Source: an uncultured cyanobacterium
GTDB lineage: Bacteria; Cyanobacteriota; Cyanobacteriia; Cyanobacteriales; Nostocaceae
DNA length: 38,014 nt
Direction: 5' to 3'
Assembly: GCA_903848645.1 (NCBI GenBank)
Contig: CAINGU010000070.1
Location: 1-38,014, forward strand
Shown here: piece by piece, positions 1-7,746 of the stretch
Numbering within the stretch: the first letter of the stretch is position 1
Layout: each line of letters opens with the position of its first letter
Translations under genes and position numbers: made by a program
Notes under the pieces: model-generated
What the model was told of the DNA's origin: nothing
Seen by the model: the letters and a program-made list of their open reading frames with translations, nothing else
Database searches by the model: none

Positions 1-65
1 CAATTGACAATTAAGTTTTTTCAGTGTGCCTTTCGTTAGGTATAAGCAACTTTTTTAGCTTTTAT

Positions 66-90
66 TGTTCTCGTAATGTCTACGCGAACA
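66..90. repeat. Short imperfect hairpin
   Basis: Ten-base arms TGTTCTCGTA and TACGCGAACA pair across the loop ATGTC with one G-U type mismatch. It lies just beyond the 3' end of the minus-strand ORF at 122-250, so it may be a dispersed cyanobacterial repeat or part of its 3' end. No T-run follows on the minus strand. Confidence 0.4.
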
Positions 91-121
91 AAATATTTTT
101 GAATTCACCCCCTATCTCCCC

Positions 122-250
122 TTAACCGAGCAGTATTGCATTGGTATCTGTATAAACATCGCTATTTCCTTCACCATTGACCCAAGCACAAACCTTTACA
201 CCACTTACAGGTTTTCCATCTTCCCACTGCACTTTGACAACCATTGCCAT
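122..250 (-). CDS. Very small protein (42 aa), probably a truncated carboxypeptidase-regulatory/Ig-like peptide
   Basis: A 42-codon minus-strand frame begins with ATG at 250 behind a very strong Shine-Dalgarno AAAGGAGG, eight bases upstream. A second in-frame ATG lies two codons on. The peptide starts MAMVVKVQWEDGKPVSGVKV and continues through a VYTDTN segment to an abrupt ILLG end. That beta-rich stretch with DGKPVSGVKV and TDTN resembles the first half of carboxypeptidase-regulatory-like or Ig-like small proteins, which normally continue with a G after TDTN for another 40 or more residues; this family link is inference from memory. The early stop suggests a frameshifted or truncated gene. 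It lies downstream of and co-oriented with the zinc-finger peptide at 373-531. Confidence 0.5.
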   Translation of the reverse strand: MAMVVKVQWEDGKPVSGVKVCAWVNGEGNSDVYTDTNAILLG

Positions 251-360
251 AAAAATACCTCCTTTGAAGTGAGACTTTGTGATAAATTCGGGTTATTTAC
301 TCATGTCTTTCCATTATTGAAACGCCCAATCATGCGAGGGATAGCCAGATTGATCCCAAA

Positions 361-372
361 CAATGATCATTG
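361..372. repeat. 12-bp perfect palindrome
   Basis: CAATGATCATTG is a perfect palindrome two bases past the stop of the minus-strand zinc-finger peptide. No function is evident. The same region encodes a meaningless 18-codon minus-strand frame. Confidence 0.35.
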
Positions 373-531
373 CTATTTTCCAACAGTGAACCCCGTCCCT
401 TTACATTTCACGCATTGCTGCATCTCTCTTGGAGATCCAGGAGGACACTTGACTTGTCCTGTCCCACTACAGATATCGCATTTACGCTCCATCCTTTCTT
501 TTGGATTCTCTGAAGGCTTCTCATTTGACAT
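373..531 (-). CDS. Small DnaJ-type zinc-finger protein (52 aa)
   Basis: A 52-codon minus-strand frame starts with ATG at 531, preceded by an AGGGG ribosome-binding site six bases upstream. After a charged N-terminal tail the peptide has CDICSGTGQVKC at about residues 18-29 and CVKCKGTG at about 40-47. These two CxxCxGxG-type motifs are the signature of one zinc-binding unit of the DnaJ cysteine-rich domain. No J domain or substrate-binding domain is present, so this is not a DnaJ but one of the small stand-alone DnaJ-zinc-finger proteins seen in cyanobacteria and plastids, where such modules act in redox or assembly roles (family knowledge; the role here is unknown). It is divergent from the STAND NTPase gene at 732. 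The longer plus-strand frame over it has no recognisable content. Confidence 0.72.
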   Translation of the reverse strand: MSNEKPSENPKERMERKCDICSGTGQVKCPPGSPREMQQCVKCKGTGFTVGK

Positions 532-645
532 GACTGACCCCTAATAATTCTGCACAGACAATTCACATTGAGTCAAAGTTTATTATTCCTTGTTGTCATC
601 TGTCTATTGGAAAACATCGGATTTTATCGGGAGATTTATTGCAAA

Positions 646-669
646 ATTTTACGATTTTATACGTAAAAT
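646..669. promoter_or_regulatory. Inverted repeat upstream of STAND NTPase gene (possible operator)
   Basis: Arms ATTTTACG and CGTAAAAT are exact complements separated by eight A/T bases. The repeat sits 28 bp upstream of a good -10 hexamer, where a -35 element or operator would be expected, in the 200-bp spacer between two divergent genes. No regulator can be named. Confidence 0.4.
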
Positions 670-693
670 ATCGGTAAAAATAGGATTATCTTT

Positions 694-702
694 TGCTATA
701 AT
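694..702 (+). promoter_or_regulatory. Extended -10 promoter of STAND NTPase gene
   Basis: TGCTATAAT is a consensus extended -10 (TGnTATAAT), 29 bp upstream of the ATG at 732. No clear -35 is present, which fits an extended -10 promoter. Confidence 0.5.
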
Positions 703-731
703 TACTGAAACCCTTACCCTATATAGTTTTT

Positions 732-2111
732 ATGACTGTTGACGAAGTTGTAAAATTTGTTGATAAAATGGTATTTGAAAAAACGGGAAAACATCTAGAT
801 GATATCCAAGCTGCTGTAGTAGAAGGTACATGGAAAAGACAAACTTATGATTATATTGCCAGGGAATATAATGTTTCTACAAGTCATGTAGGAGATGTAG
901 GATCTGAATTATGGCAACTTTTATCAGAAATATTACATGAAGATATAAAAAAAACTAATTTTTGTTCTACGTTGGAAAGGGTTTATTATATTAGATCATC
1001 TCCAAATCATCATATTAATCCTAATATTTGTATTGGTAATAATCATTATTTTAATTTTAGTTCGCAAATATTAAATCAACCTAATAAACAAGAGGAAAAA
1101 AGTAAGATAAATACGGAATCTAAATTATCTAGTTATGATTTAACCTTAGCTCCTGAAGTTATAAATTTTTATCAACGAGAAACAGAATTAGAAAAACTCT
1201 TTGATTGGATATTTAAACAAAATACTCGTTTGATTTCAGTATCAGGATTATATGGAACTGGTAAAACTACTTTAGTTAAAAGATTTATTGATTTAAACTT
1301 ACAGAAATTTGCAGTAGTTATTTGGAGAAGTTTAAAATATCCTCAACCTTTAGAGTTACTTATTAGCGATTTGTTGAATGTTTGTCAACAAGAACCTCAA
1401 GCAACTTTAGATAAACAATTAAAACAATTATTTGATATTCTGGCAAATCAGAAATGTTTAATTATCCTTGATGATTTACAAAATATATTTATCTATGGTC
1501 AATTTGCAGGACAATACAAAGTTGCATATCAAGATTATCAAAACTTTTTTACTATGATAACAGAGCTTAAACATCAAAGTCATGTAATTGTTATTAGTCA
1601 AGAACAATGTCCAGAAATAGAATGTTTAGATGATGAATTATGTCCGATTAAATCTTTAGAGCTATCAGGATTATATGATGTTGATATTCTCCAAAATAGA
1701 GGATTAAAAAATGAAGACTATTGGTTACAATTAATTGATTTATATGCAGGTAATTTTATTGATTTAAAAAGTGTGAGTATCTTGATTAATAAGAATTATG
1801 ATGGTCAAGTTGCTGATTTTTTAGCCGAGAATACTTTGCAGATTACCAATCAAATGCAATCTCGTTTTCAGGAAATATTTAACCATTTATCAACCCAAGA
1901 AAAAGAAATAGTATTGCATTTAAGTAAGTTTGATATACCTATTACTAGAGACTATTTAAAAGAAGGTTTAAATTTATCTGTTATTGATTTTAATAATGGG
2001 TTACAGTCTTTACAACAAAGGTATTTAGTCACGAAAATAAGAAATAATACAATCTTGTTTCAATTATCTTCAGTTTTTACGGAATATGTGAGAAATTATT
2101 GTCAAAATTGA
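732..2111 (+). CDS. STAND/NB-ARC-like NTPase with N-terminal helical adaptor domain
   Basis: A 459-residue protein. Residues 1-85 form a helical N-terminal domain (MTVDEVVKFVDKMVFEKTGK, then a YDYIAREYNVS helix-turn-helix-like segment) of the type found at the N-terminus of many cyanobacterial NB-ARC proteins and vWA-MoxR-associated (VMAP) proteins; I recognise the pattern but cannot run a profile. After a linker of about 65 residues, FYQRETELEKL leads into the NTPase. Walker A is SGLYGTGKTT (171-180), Walker B is CLIILDD (242-248), and an LSGL sensor-like motif lies near 311. The C-terminus (about 380-459) looks like a winged-helix arm. STAND proteins usually carry WD40, TPR or effector domains after this point; none is present, so it may be a naturally short member or a truncated gene. 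It is strongly AT-rich and lies next to small orphan genes, which suggests an accessory region. Confidence 0.75.
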   Translation: MTVDEVVKFVDKMVFEKTGKHLDDIQAAVVEGTWKRQTYDYIAREYNVSTSHVGDVGSELWQLLSEILHEDIKKTNFCSTLERVYYIRSSPNHHINPNICIGNNHYFNFSSQILNQPNKQEEKSKINTESKLSSYDLTLAPEVINFYQRETELEKLFDWIFKQNTRLISVSGLYGTGKTTLVKRFIDLNLQKFAVVIWRSLKYPQPLELLISDLLNVCQQEPQATLDKQLKQLFDILANQKCLIILDDLQNIFIYGQFAGQYKVAYQDYQNFFTMITELKHQSHVIVISQEQCPEIECLDDELCPIKSLELSGLYDVDILQNRGLKNEDYWLQLIDLYAGNFIDLKSVSILINKNYDGQVADFLAENTLQITNQMQSRFQEIFNHLSTQEKEIVLHLSKFDIPITRDYLKEGLNLSVIDFNNGLQSLQQRYLVTKIRNNTILFQLSSVFTEYVRNYCQN

Positions 2112-2215
2112 TGATAATTTCATAAAAAATATAGGTCATATTTCTTGATATATTTTGAATCAATTACATAAGTCCTAATTTGACAGATAAAATTGTACTA
2201 TATTTTTAACAAAAA

Positions 2216-2575
2216 ATGCAAATTATACAGAGTCTTCACACTGCTATTCTAGTAACTGATTTAGAACGTTCCGAATATTTTTATAGTCAGGTATTAGGAT
2301 TAAATAAAGTAGAACGTCCCCTAAAATATCCCGGTGTCTGGTATCAAATTGGTAATTATCAACTTCATCTGATTGTTGCACCCACCGTACCAACTGATAA
2401 GCAACAGGAAAAATGGGGACAAAATCCTCATATTGCTTTTGCTGTGGTTGATTTGCAGGTTGTGAAAGATGAGTTAATCGCTAAAAATTATCCTTTTCAG
2501 GCTAGTGCTTCTGGTCGGGCGGCGATTTTTATTAAAGATCCAGATAGAAATATTATTGAACTTAGTCAACAATGA
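2216..2575 (+). CDS. VOC-family (glyoxalase/dioxygenase-like) protein
   Basis: A 119-residue single VOC unit made of two beta-alpha-beta-beta-beta modules. It opens with SLHTAILVTDLERSEYFYSQ, the usual start of the family, including the metal-ligand His8. YQIGNYQLHL supplies a second candidate ligand, HIAFAVVDL opens the second module, and the C-terminal DPDRNIIEL supplies the conserved Glu. This fold covers glyoxalase I, fosfomycin/bleomycin resistance proteins and extradiol dioxygenases; the substrate cannot be read from sequence. Length is normal for the family. The gene is 105 bp downstream of the STAND NTPase on the same strand and shares its AT-rich context, but there is no evidence of a functional link. 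Confidence 0.85.
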   Translation: MQIIQSLHTAILVTDLERSEYFYSQVLGLNKVERPLKYPGVWYQIGNYQLHLIVAPTVPTDKQQEKWGQNPHIAFAVVDLQVVKDELIAKNYPFQASASGRAAIFIKDPDRNIIELSQQ

Positions 2576-2724
2576 GATTATTCTCCATGACAAAAGTTAA
2601 AATGGATGGATTGTGAAAAGATAAATAGCAAATGTTTTGGGCTGATAAAATCGCTGCTGACGCAGTAGGCTACCAGGTAGTTAATGATTCTAAGTAATGT
2701 GCCTTCTCCTGATGAGGATACTAG

Positions 2725-2843
2725 TACGTAGGGTGGGCAATGCCCACCAAAACCCTCTACGGTGGGCAATGCCCACCCTACACTACTTAAAATTTTATGG
2801 CTACGCCACGCAAGCTATCAAATATTATTTATGATTCCTATAG
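2725..2843. repeat. Dispersed REP/MITE-like element, copy 1
   Basis: The element begins TACGTAGGGTGGGCAATGCCC and contains two GGTGGGCA(A/T)TGCCCACC hairpins separated by about 11 bp, then a tail with TGGCTACGCCACGCAAGC ending in GATTCCTATAG. An inverted copy lies at 12819-12932. The hairpin-rich core is of the kind often found between cyanobacterial genes. The rest of the 394-bp gap between the VOC and ferrochelatase-like genes shows no gene. Confidence 0.8.
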
Positions 2844-2969
2844 ATGTATATTTTTATTTTTATATTTATCCCATCCCCCCGGATAGGATATTATGCTACA
2901 AATTGAGAGAGATCATCTAGTAATTGTCTAGGCTTATCTCTCTGTTTTGGTTATCTTGAGGAACTCATT

Positions 2970-4091
2970 GTGGTTGCAACCCCCGAAAAACTGCACGCTA
3001 CCCATAGTCACGAGCATCTACCCAGTAAAGACCGTGTAGCCGTATTGCTGATGGGCTATGGCGAAGTCGAAAGCTACGAAGATTTTGCTAACTATAACGA
3101 ACAAGCTTTAAATTTACTGACGGCTAAATTTGCCCCTGTTCCTACTTGGATTTATCCCCCTTTAGCCAAACTTTTGGCATTATTTGATCGTCATGAATGG
3201 GGACACACGCATCATGATTTTATCTCCCCACATAATGCCATTTTTGAAAGACAAAGAGCCGGGATTGAACACGAATTACAACATAAATGGGGTAATGGTG
3301 TGCAAGTTTTCAAAGCTTTTAACTTCTGCGCTCCTTTTTTACCAAACCAAGTTTTAGCCGAAATTAAAGATCAAGGCTTTAGCAAACTGCTGATTTATCC
3401 ATTATTGGTTGTTGATTCCATTTTTACCAGTGGTATTGCTATCGAACAAGTGAATAATGCCCTGGTAGAATTAGCTGATGGTGATGAACATTGGATAAAG
3501 GCACAAAGATATATTCCTTCGTTCTACAATGAGCCAAAATATATTGATTTAATGGCGCATTTGGTAGAAGAAAAAATTCATACTGATTTGGCTACAGGTT
3601 ATTTACCTTCGCAAATTGGGATTATCTTGATGAATCATGGTTGTCCCCACAAAGCTAAAGGTTTTACATCTGGGATTGATGAAAGTCAAGCCATGTATGA
3701 GTTAGTCAGAAACAAGTTAATTAACAATTACCCGTTAATTTCTGTGGGTTGGTTGAACCACGATACCCCATTAATTGAATGGACACAACCAAATGCTACC
3801 CAAGCTGCTGAAAACTTGATTCAATTGGGTGCGAAGGTATTGCTATTTATGCCTATTGGTTTTGCCACAGAAAATCATGAAACTTTGTTAGATGTGCATC
3901 ACATTATTCATGATTTGGAAAAACAACATCCAAATGTAGATTATTTACAAATGGCTTGTGTTAATGATGATCCCCAATTTTTAGCTATGGCTGCTGAATG
4001 GGCAAATGCACATATAGCAGAGTTGATGGAAACTGAAGGAATGGCTGTTAATTCACAATCAGCTATTACTCATCATCATCATCACCATTAA
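2970..4091 (+). CDS. Ferrochelatase-family (class II chelatase fold) protein with C-terminal His6
   Basis: 373 residues starting at a GTG with GAGGAAC seven bases upstream. The N-terminus (VAVLLMGYGEVESYEDFANY) corresponds to the opening strand of ferrochelatase. LMNHGCPHKAKG near residue 220 corresponds to the catalytic-His region of HemH, and MPIGFATENHETLLDVHH near 300 corresponds to the conserved PIGF...HIETL segment with the catalytic Glu. The C-terminal chlorophyll-binding (CAB) helix of the main cyanobacterial HemH is absent, so this is a paralogue and may insert or handle a metal other than iron. It ends in six consecutive His codons (five CAT, one CAC), and the N-terminus is also His-rich (HATHSHEHL). 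Such tails are known in nickel and cobalt chelatases and chaperones; a metal-buffering role here is inference. Two hairpins follow it. Confidence 0.78.
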   Translation: MVATPEKLHATHSHEHLPSKDRVAVLLMGYGEVESYEDFANYNEQALNLLTAKFAPVPTWIYPPLAKLLALFDRHEWGHTHHDFISPHNAIFERQRAGIEHELQHKWGNGVQVFKAFNFCAPFLPNQVLAEIKDQGFSKLLIYPLLVVDSIFTSGIAIEQVNNALVELADGDEHWIKAQRYIPSFYNEPKYIDLMAHLVEEKIHTDLATGYLPSQIGIILMNHGCPHKAKGFTSGIDESQAMYELVRNKLINNYPLISVGWLNHDTPLIEWTQPNATQAAENLIQLGAKVLLFMPIGFATENHETLLDVHHIIHDLEKQHPNVDYLQMACVNDDPQFLAMAAEWANAHIAELMETEGMAVNSQSAITHHHHHH

Positions 4092-4129
4092 GTAATTGAG
4101 GCAGTTAGAAACCGCATCTACATAGGCAA

Positions 4130-4147
4130 AACCCACCTGCGTGGGTT
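4130..4147 (+). promoter_or_regulatory. Hairpin in 3' region of ferrochelatase-like gene
   Basis: AACCCAC and GTGGGTT pair across CTGC. Its left arm could alternatively pair with the terminator stem at 4178-4184, making two mutually exclusive folds. Confidence 0.4.
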
Positions 4148-4169
4148 GAAAATATTTAATTTTTTATGG

Positions 4170-4192
4170 GTCCACTTAGGTGGGCTTTTTTT
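4170..4192 (+). terminator. Rho-independent terminator after ferrochelatase-like gene
   Basis: GTCCAC and GTGGGC pair (one G-U) across TTAG, followed directly by seven T. It lies 79 bp after the stop codon. Confidence 0.72.
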
Positions 4193-4371
4193 GTAGCCAT
4201 GTCAGACTTTGCTATGATCCGTATTGTGGTTAGACGAGTTGCTTAAATTTTGACTCCCTAAAACTTTTCAAACATCCTCTAACTGAAATCGTTAATTGTT
4301 AAATGTTACCCATTTATTTTGTATGATCTATTTGATGATACGTTACCTGTACCACTAGCGAGGTAAAGGCT

Positions 4372-4926
4372 ATGACTCTTGTTAAAGTAAATCAAAAACA
4401 CTACCCAAAAGGGGATATTACCCGTCGGGGCATGGCCTTAGCTCTTGACTTCTGCGGTGCATGGTTTCTCAGTTCTATCGTGGCAAATAATCAAATCGGT
4501 ATTCAATTTGCCCAAATTTTTGTTTTTATTTTTGCTTGGCTAATTTTCCGCGTAGTCGTAGTTTACAGCAATCAAGGACAAAGTTTAGGACGTTGGGCAT
4601 TTGATTTAAAAATCCTAGAAGTCGCAAATGGAGAAATAGTCAACAGAATCCCCCAATTTCAGACATTATTACTGCGAGAAGGGGTTATTTGCTTTTCTAG
4701 CTTGTTATTATCCATTTTCTTGGGGAATATCATCCTCAATCCCGCTGCTGTCGTCCTCTTACTTCCCCTGATCATTGACGGGGGTGCAGCTTTATCCGAT
4801 ACTCAAATGCGTCAGGCTTTCCATGACCGCTTTTTTCGGACTATCATAGTTTCTTCCCGCCGCGGTTATTCATTAGATATAAAAATTAAACGGTTAGTTG
4901 CAAAATTTCAGCGAAATATGAGATAA
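4372..4926 (+). CDS. RDD-family membrane protein
   Basis: 184 residues. The RDD signature elements are visible in order: RRGMALALDF at residues 18-27 (the first R and D positions), GQSLGRWAFDLKIL near 70-83, and QAFHDRFFRTIIV near 145-157, which carries the terminal D. Hydrophobic stretches at about 29-60 and 107-138 make two or three membrane helices. RDD proteins are small membrane proteins of mostly unknown function, some implicated in ion transport (family knowledge). An SD-like GAGGT precedes the ATG. It ends 46 bp before rpmG on the same strand, so it may be cotranscribed with the ribosomal genes. Confidence 0.82.
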   Translation: MTLVKVNQKHYPKGDITRRGMALALDFCGAWFLSSIVANNQIGIQFAQIFVFIFAWLIFRVVVVYSNQGQSLGRWAFDLKILEVANGEIVNRIPQFQTLLLREGVICFSSLLLSIFLGNIILNPAAVVLLLPLIIDGGAALSDTQMRQAFHDRFFRTIIVSSRRGYSLDIKIKRLVAKFQRNMR

Positions 4927-4972
4927 TAACCATTTGTGTTAATTATCTCCAGGCTTTACAGTTTGTAAGATT

Positions 4973-5167
4973 ATGGCTAAAAGCAAAGGTGCGCGCATAA
5001 TAGTGACACTAGAATGCACCGAGTGTCGGACAAATCCAGATAAACGTTCTCCTGGTGTATCCCGTTATACCAGCACCAAAAACCGTCGAAACACGACCAA
5101 CCGCTTAGAACTGAAAAAGTTCTGTACTCACTGCAACAAACACACAGTTCACAAGGAAATTAAGTAA
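4973..5167 (+). CDS. rpmG: 50S ribosomal protein L33
   Basis: 64 residues with the L33 pattern: [20 protein letters not shown] at the start, a [20 protein letters not shown] core and an [12 protein letters not shown] end. Four Cys (two CxxC pairs: CTEC and CTHC) show the zinc-binding C+ form. It forms part of the large ribosomal subunit near the E site. Length is normal for cyanobacteria and plastids. rpsR starts two bases after its stop, the conserved cyanobacterial rpmG-rpsR arrangement, so translation is probably coupled. Confidence 0.97.
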   Translation: MAKSKGARIIVTLECTECRTNPDKRSPGVSRYTSTKNRRNTTNRLELKKFCTHCNKHTVHKEIK

Positions 5168-5169
5168 GA

Positions 5170-5385
5170 ATGAGTTACTATCGTCGTCGCCTTTCTCCTA
5201 TTAAGCCAGGAGATACCATTGATTATAAAGATGTAGATTTGTTGCGGAAGTTTCTCACCGAACGTGGCAAAATTCTACCTCGGAGAATCACTGGCTTGAC
5301 CTGTCAGCAACAACGCGCCCTGACTCTAGCCATTAAACGCGCCCGAATTGTGGCTTTATTGCCCTTCATTAACGCCGAAGGTTAA
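5170..5385 (+). CDS. rpsR: 30S ribosomal protein S18
   Basis: 71 residues: [20 protein letters not shown], then [20 protein letters not shown] and [19 protein letters not shown], the hallmark S18 segments. It binds the platform of the small subunit with S6. Length matches cyanobacterial S18 proteins. It follows rpmG by two bases, and the RNase II/R gene lies 296 bp downstream on the same strand, a gene order common in cyanobacteria. Confidence 0.97.
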   Translation: MSYYRRRLSPIKPGDTIDYKDVDLLRKFLTERGKILPRRITGLTCQQQRALTLAIKRARIVALLPFINAEG

Positions 5386-5389
5386 GAAT

Positions 5390-5477
5390 ATTTTGGATTT
5401 TGGATTTTGGATGATTATCCAAAAAAGTAGCAGTTGCATGGATATTGCCCGGTTACTTTGAGTCCAAAATCTAAAAT
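5390..5477. repeat. Heptamer-rich inverted repeat between rpsR and the RNase gene
   Basis: ATTTTGGATTTTGGA (5390-5404) is complementary, with one mismatch, to TCCAAAATCTAAAAT (5463-5477). Inside it TTTTGGAT and ATCCAAAA (5405-5424) form a perfect 8-bp hairpin with loop GATT. This belongs to the TTTGGAT heptamer family also seen inside ldpA. It may act as a weak terminator for rpsR, but no T-run is obvious. The remaining 200 bp before the RNase gene is AT-rich without an ORF. Confidence 0.6.
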
Positions 5478-5681
5478 TTAATATTTAATGTTAGGAAATT
5501 GCCAAAAACATTTAATTAATTCATTCTCAAAAATGGTACGATATCGCTAAATTTGGGGATGAAATTCTAAATTGTCATAGCATTCGTCATAGCAAATTAT
5601 TAAATAAAGGATTAAATACCCGTTATTTAATCCAAAATTTCCAGTCTAAAAATCTAAACATATTAAAAAAGTGCGACAGTT

Positions 5682-7742
5682 GTGGATAAGGGGACGTTAG
5701 TTGAATTTAGGGTTAAAGGCGATCGCCGGCTTGGAGTGGTAGATCGTCCAGACGGTAAAACTAGTTGGTTTGTAGTAGATGAACGTGGTCAATCCCATAA
5801 CATCAAAAACAACCAATTTACCTACACGGTTAACGGACAAACCTATAAACCAAGTGAAATTGCTGAGTTTTTAAGTCAAGTCCAGCCTTATCTAGACCCA
5901 TCAAGTCTGGAAGTAGCTTGGGAACTACTCATTGAAGATGGGGAAACTGTCACTCCTAGCCAATTGGCAAATATATTATTTTCGGAATCCACATCTCCCC
6001 AGTGTTACGCAGCCCATTGTTTGTTATCAGAAGATAAACTCTATTTCAAACAAAAAGGAGACGCTTACGAACCCCGCAGCGCGGCACAGGTGGCAGAACG
6101 CAAGCACCAGATTGAAGTAGAATCCCAAAAAGCCAAGGGACAGCAGGAATTTTTAGCCCGTGTAGAACAGGCGCTTCAGGGACAAGTAGTAGAATGGCAA
6201 CGACTGGATCGCCAACGTTTAGATGCGCTAGAAAAGTATGCGGTGCTACTAGCAGATGTTGTTATTCTGAAGATGAATTACGACTCTTTAGCCCATGCTT
6301 ATAAGCCACCAGTAGCAGTATCAGAAACCATGAATATGCTGGGACGTTCTGCTACGCCCCAGGCGGCCTTTCAACTCTTGATAGATTTGGGTTGGTGGAC
6401 TTCCCGTGAAAACCTGTTCCTGCGCCGTTCATCAATTTCCGTGCAATTTCCTCATAAGGTATTAGAAGTGGCGCAAGAACGTTTGGATTTCCCTCCCACG
6501 GATTTAGACACAAACCGTCTCGATCTTACACATCTCAAGGTCTACACCATTGATGATGAAAGCACGACAGAAATAGACGATGGTTTGAGTTGGGAGGTAT
6601 TACCAGATGGTAAAGAACGGTTATGGGTACATATAGCTGACCCCACCCGGTTATTAATACCAGATGATGAATTAGATTTAGAAGCTAGAAAACGAGGGAG
6701 TACGGTTTATTTACCCACGGGGATGATTCCCATGTTTCCAGAGGTGTTGGCTACAGGTCCCATGAGTTTGGTACAGGGGAAAGTCTGTTGCGCCCTCAGT
6801 TTTGGCGTGATCTTAGATCAAATTGGGGCTGTAGAGGATTATTGTATCCACGCTGGTTTGATTAAGCCTACCTATCGTCTCACATATCAAGATGTTGATG
6901 AGATGTTGGAATTGGGAGTTCAGGCTGAACCAGAAATTGCAGCGATCGCTAATTGGGCAAAAATCCGCAAAACTTGGCGTTATGCTCAAGGTGCTATCAG
7001 TATCAATATGCCCGAAGCGATGATCAAAGTCAAAGACGATGATATCAATATTGATGTTTTAGATGATTCCTCATCCCGGCAATTAGTCGCAGAAATGATG
7101 ATTCTTGCTGGAGAAGTTGCCGCACGTTATGGACAAACCCATAATATCCCTCTGCCTTTTCGCGGCCAACCCCAACCAGAATTACCCCCAGACGAGGAAC
7201 TACTCCTACTCCCTGCCGGTTTCGTTCGTTCCTGTGCTATGCGCCGCTGTATGCCTAAGAGTGAAATGAGCATTACACCGGTGCGTCATGCTGGTTTGGG
7301 TTTAGATACTTACACTCAAGCTACTTCTCCCATTCGTCGTTATAGCGACTTACTCACCCACTTCCAACTGAAAGCGCATTTGCGTGGTGAAGGTTTACCT
7401 TTTTCTGCTGAACAACTCAAAGAAGTGATGATGACGGTCAGCAGCACCACTCAAGAAGCCACAATGGTGGAACGACAAACTAATAGATATTACGCTTTAG
7501 AATATTTACGTCGTCATCCTGAACAGGTTTGGCAGGTAACAGTATTAATGTGGTTACGAGAAGATAGCAATTTAGCACTAATTTTATTAGAAGATTTGGG
7601 TTTACAGTTGCCTATGTCTTTCCGGCGTTCTGTCAGTTTGGGAGAAAATTTATTAGTGAAAGTTAGTTTGGCTGATCCCCAAAAAGATATGATTCACTTC
7701 CAAGAAATTATGTATCAGGAAGCTCAATCAATTACAAATTAG
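5682..7742 (+). CDS. rnb: RNase II/R-family 3'-5' exoribonuclease
   Basis: 686 residues, starting at GTG; the protein opens MDKGTLVEFRVKGDRRLGVV, the usual start of the cyanobacterial enzyme. The N-terminal 200 residues carry small cold-shock-like and helical segments. The RNB catalytic domain runs from about 280 to 590; HLKVYTIDDESTTEIDDGLS (285-303) holds the conserved acidic metal ligands D291, D292, D299 and D300. YTQATSPIRRYSDLLTHFQL is the conserved RNB C-terminal motif with the RNA-contacting Arg residues. A short S1-like segment ends the protein. It degrades RNA processively from the 3' end in a Mg-dependent reaction. Cyanobacteria usually have one such enzyme close to rpsR, as here. 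Whether it acts like RNase II or RNase R cannot be told from sequence. Confidence 0.92.
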   Translation: MDKGTLVEFRVKGDRRLGVVDRPDGKTSWFVVDERGQSHNIKNNQFTYTVNGQTYKPSEIAEFLSQVQPYLDPSSLEVAWELLIEDGETVTPSQLANILFSESTSPQCYAAHCLLSEDKLYFKQKGDAYEPRSAAQVAERKHQIEVESQKAKGQQEFLARVEQALQGQVVEWQRLDRQRLDALEKYAVLLADVVILKMNYDSLAHAYKPPVAVSETMNMLGRSATPQAAFQLLIDLGWWTSRENLFLRRSSISVQFPHKVLEVAQERLDFPPTDLDTNRLDLTHLKVYTIDDESTTEIDDGLSWEVLPDGKERLWVHIADPTRLLIPDDELDLEARKRGSTVYLPTGMIPMFPEVLATGPMSLVQGKVCCALSFGVILDQIGAVEDYCIHAGLIKPTYRLTYQDVDEMLELGVQAEPEIAAIANWAKIRKTWRYAQGAISINMPEAMIKVKDDDINIDVLDDSSSRQLVAEMMILAGEVAARYGQTHNIPLPFRGQPQPELPPDEELLLLPAGFVRSCAMRRCMPKSEMSITPVRHAGLGLDTYTQATSPIRRYSDLLTHFQLKAHLRGEGLPFSAEQLKEVMMTVSSTTQEATMVERQTNRYYALEYLRRHPEQVWQVTVLMWLREDSNLALILLEDLGLQLPMSFRRSVSLGENLLVKVSLADPQKDMIHFQEIMYQEAQSITN

Positions 7743-7746
7743 ATAT

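Noticed and set aside
318-370. Minus-strand 18-codon frame reading MIIVWDQSGYPSHDWAFQ
   Set aside because: Too short, no ribosome-binding site and no recognisable family; it may be a relic but cannot be supported.
269-544. Plus-strand 91-codon frame
   Set aside because: It lies opposite the minus-strand zinc-finger peptide, which has conserved Cys motifs and a ribosome-binding site; the plus frame has neither.
2578-2769. Minus-strand 63-codon frame
   Set aside because: It is largely translated REP hairpin sequence with no protein-like features.
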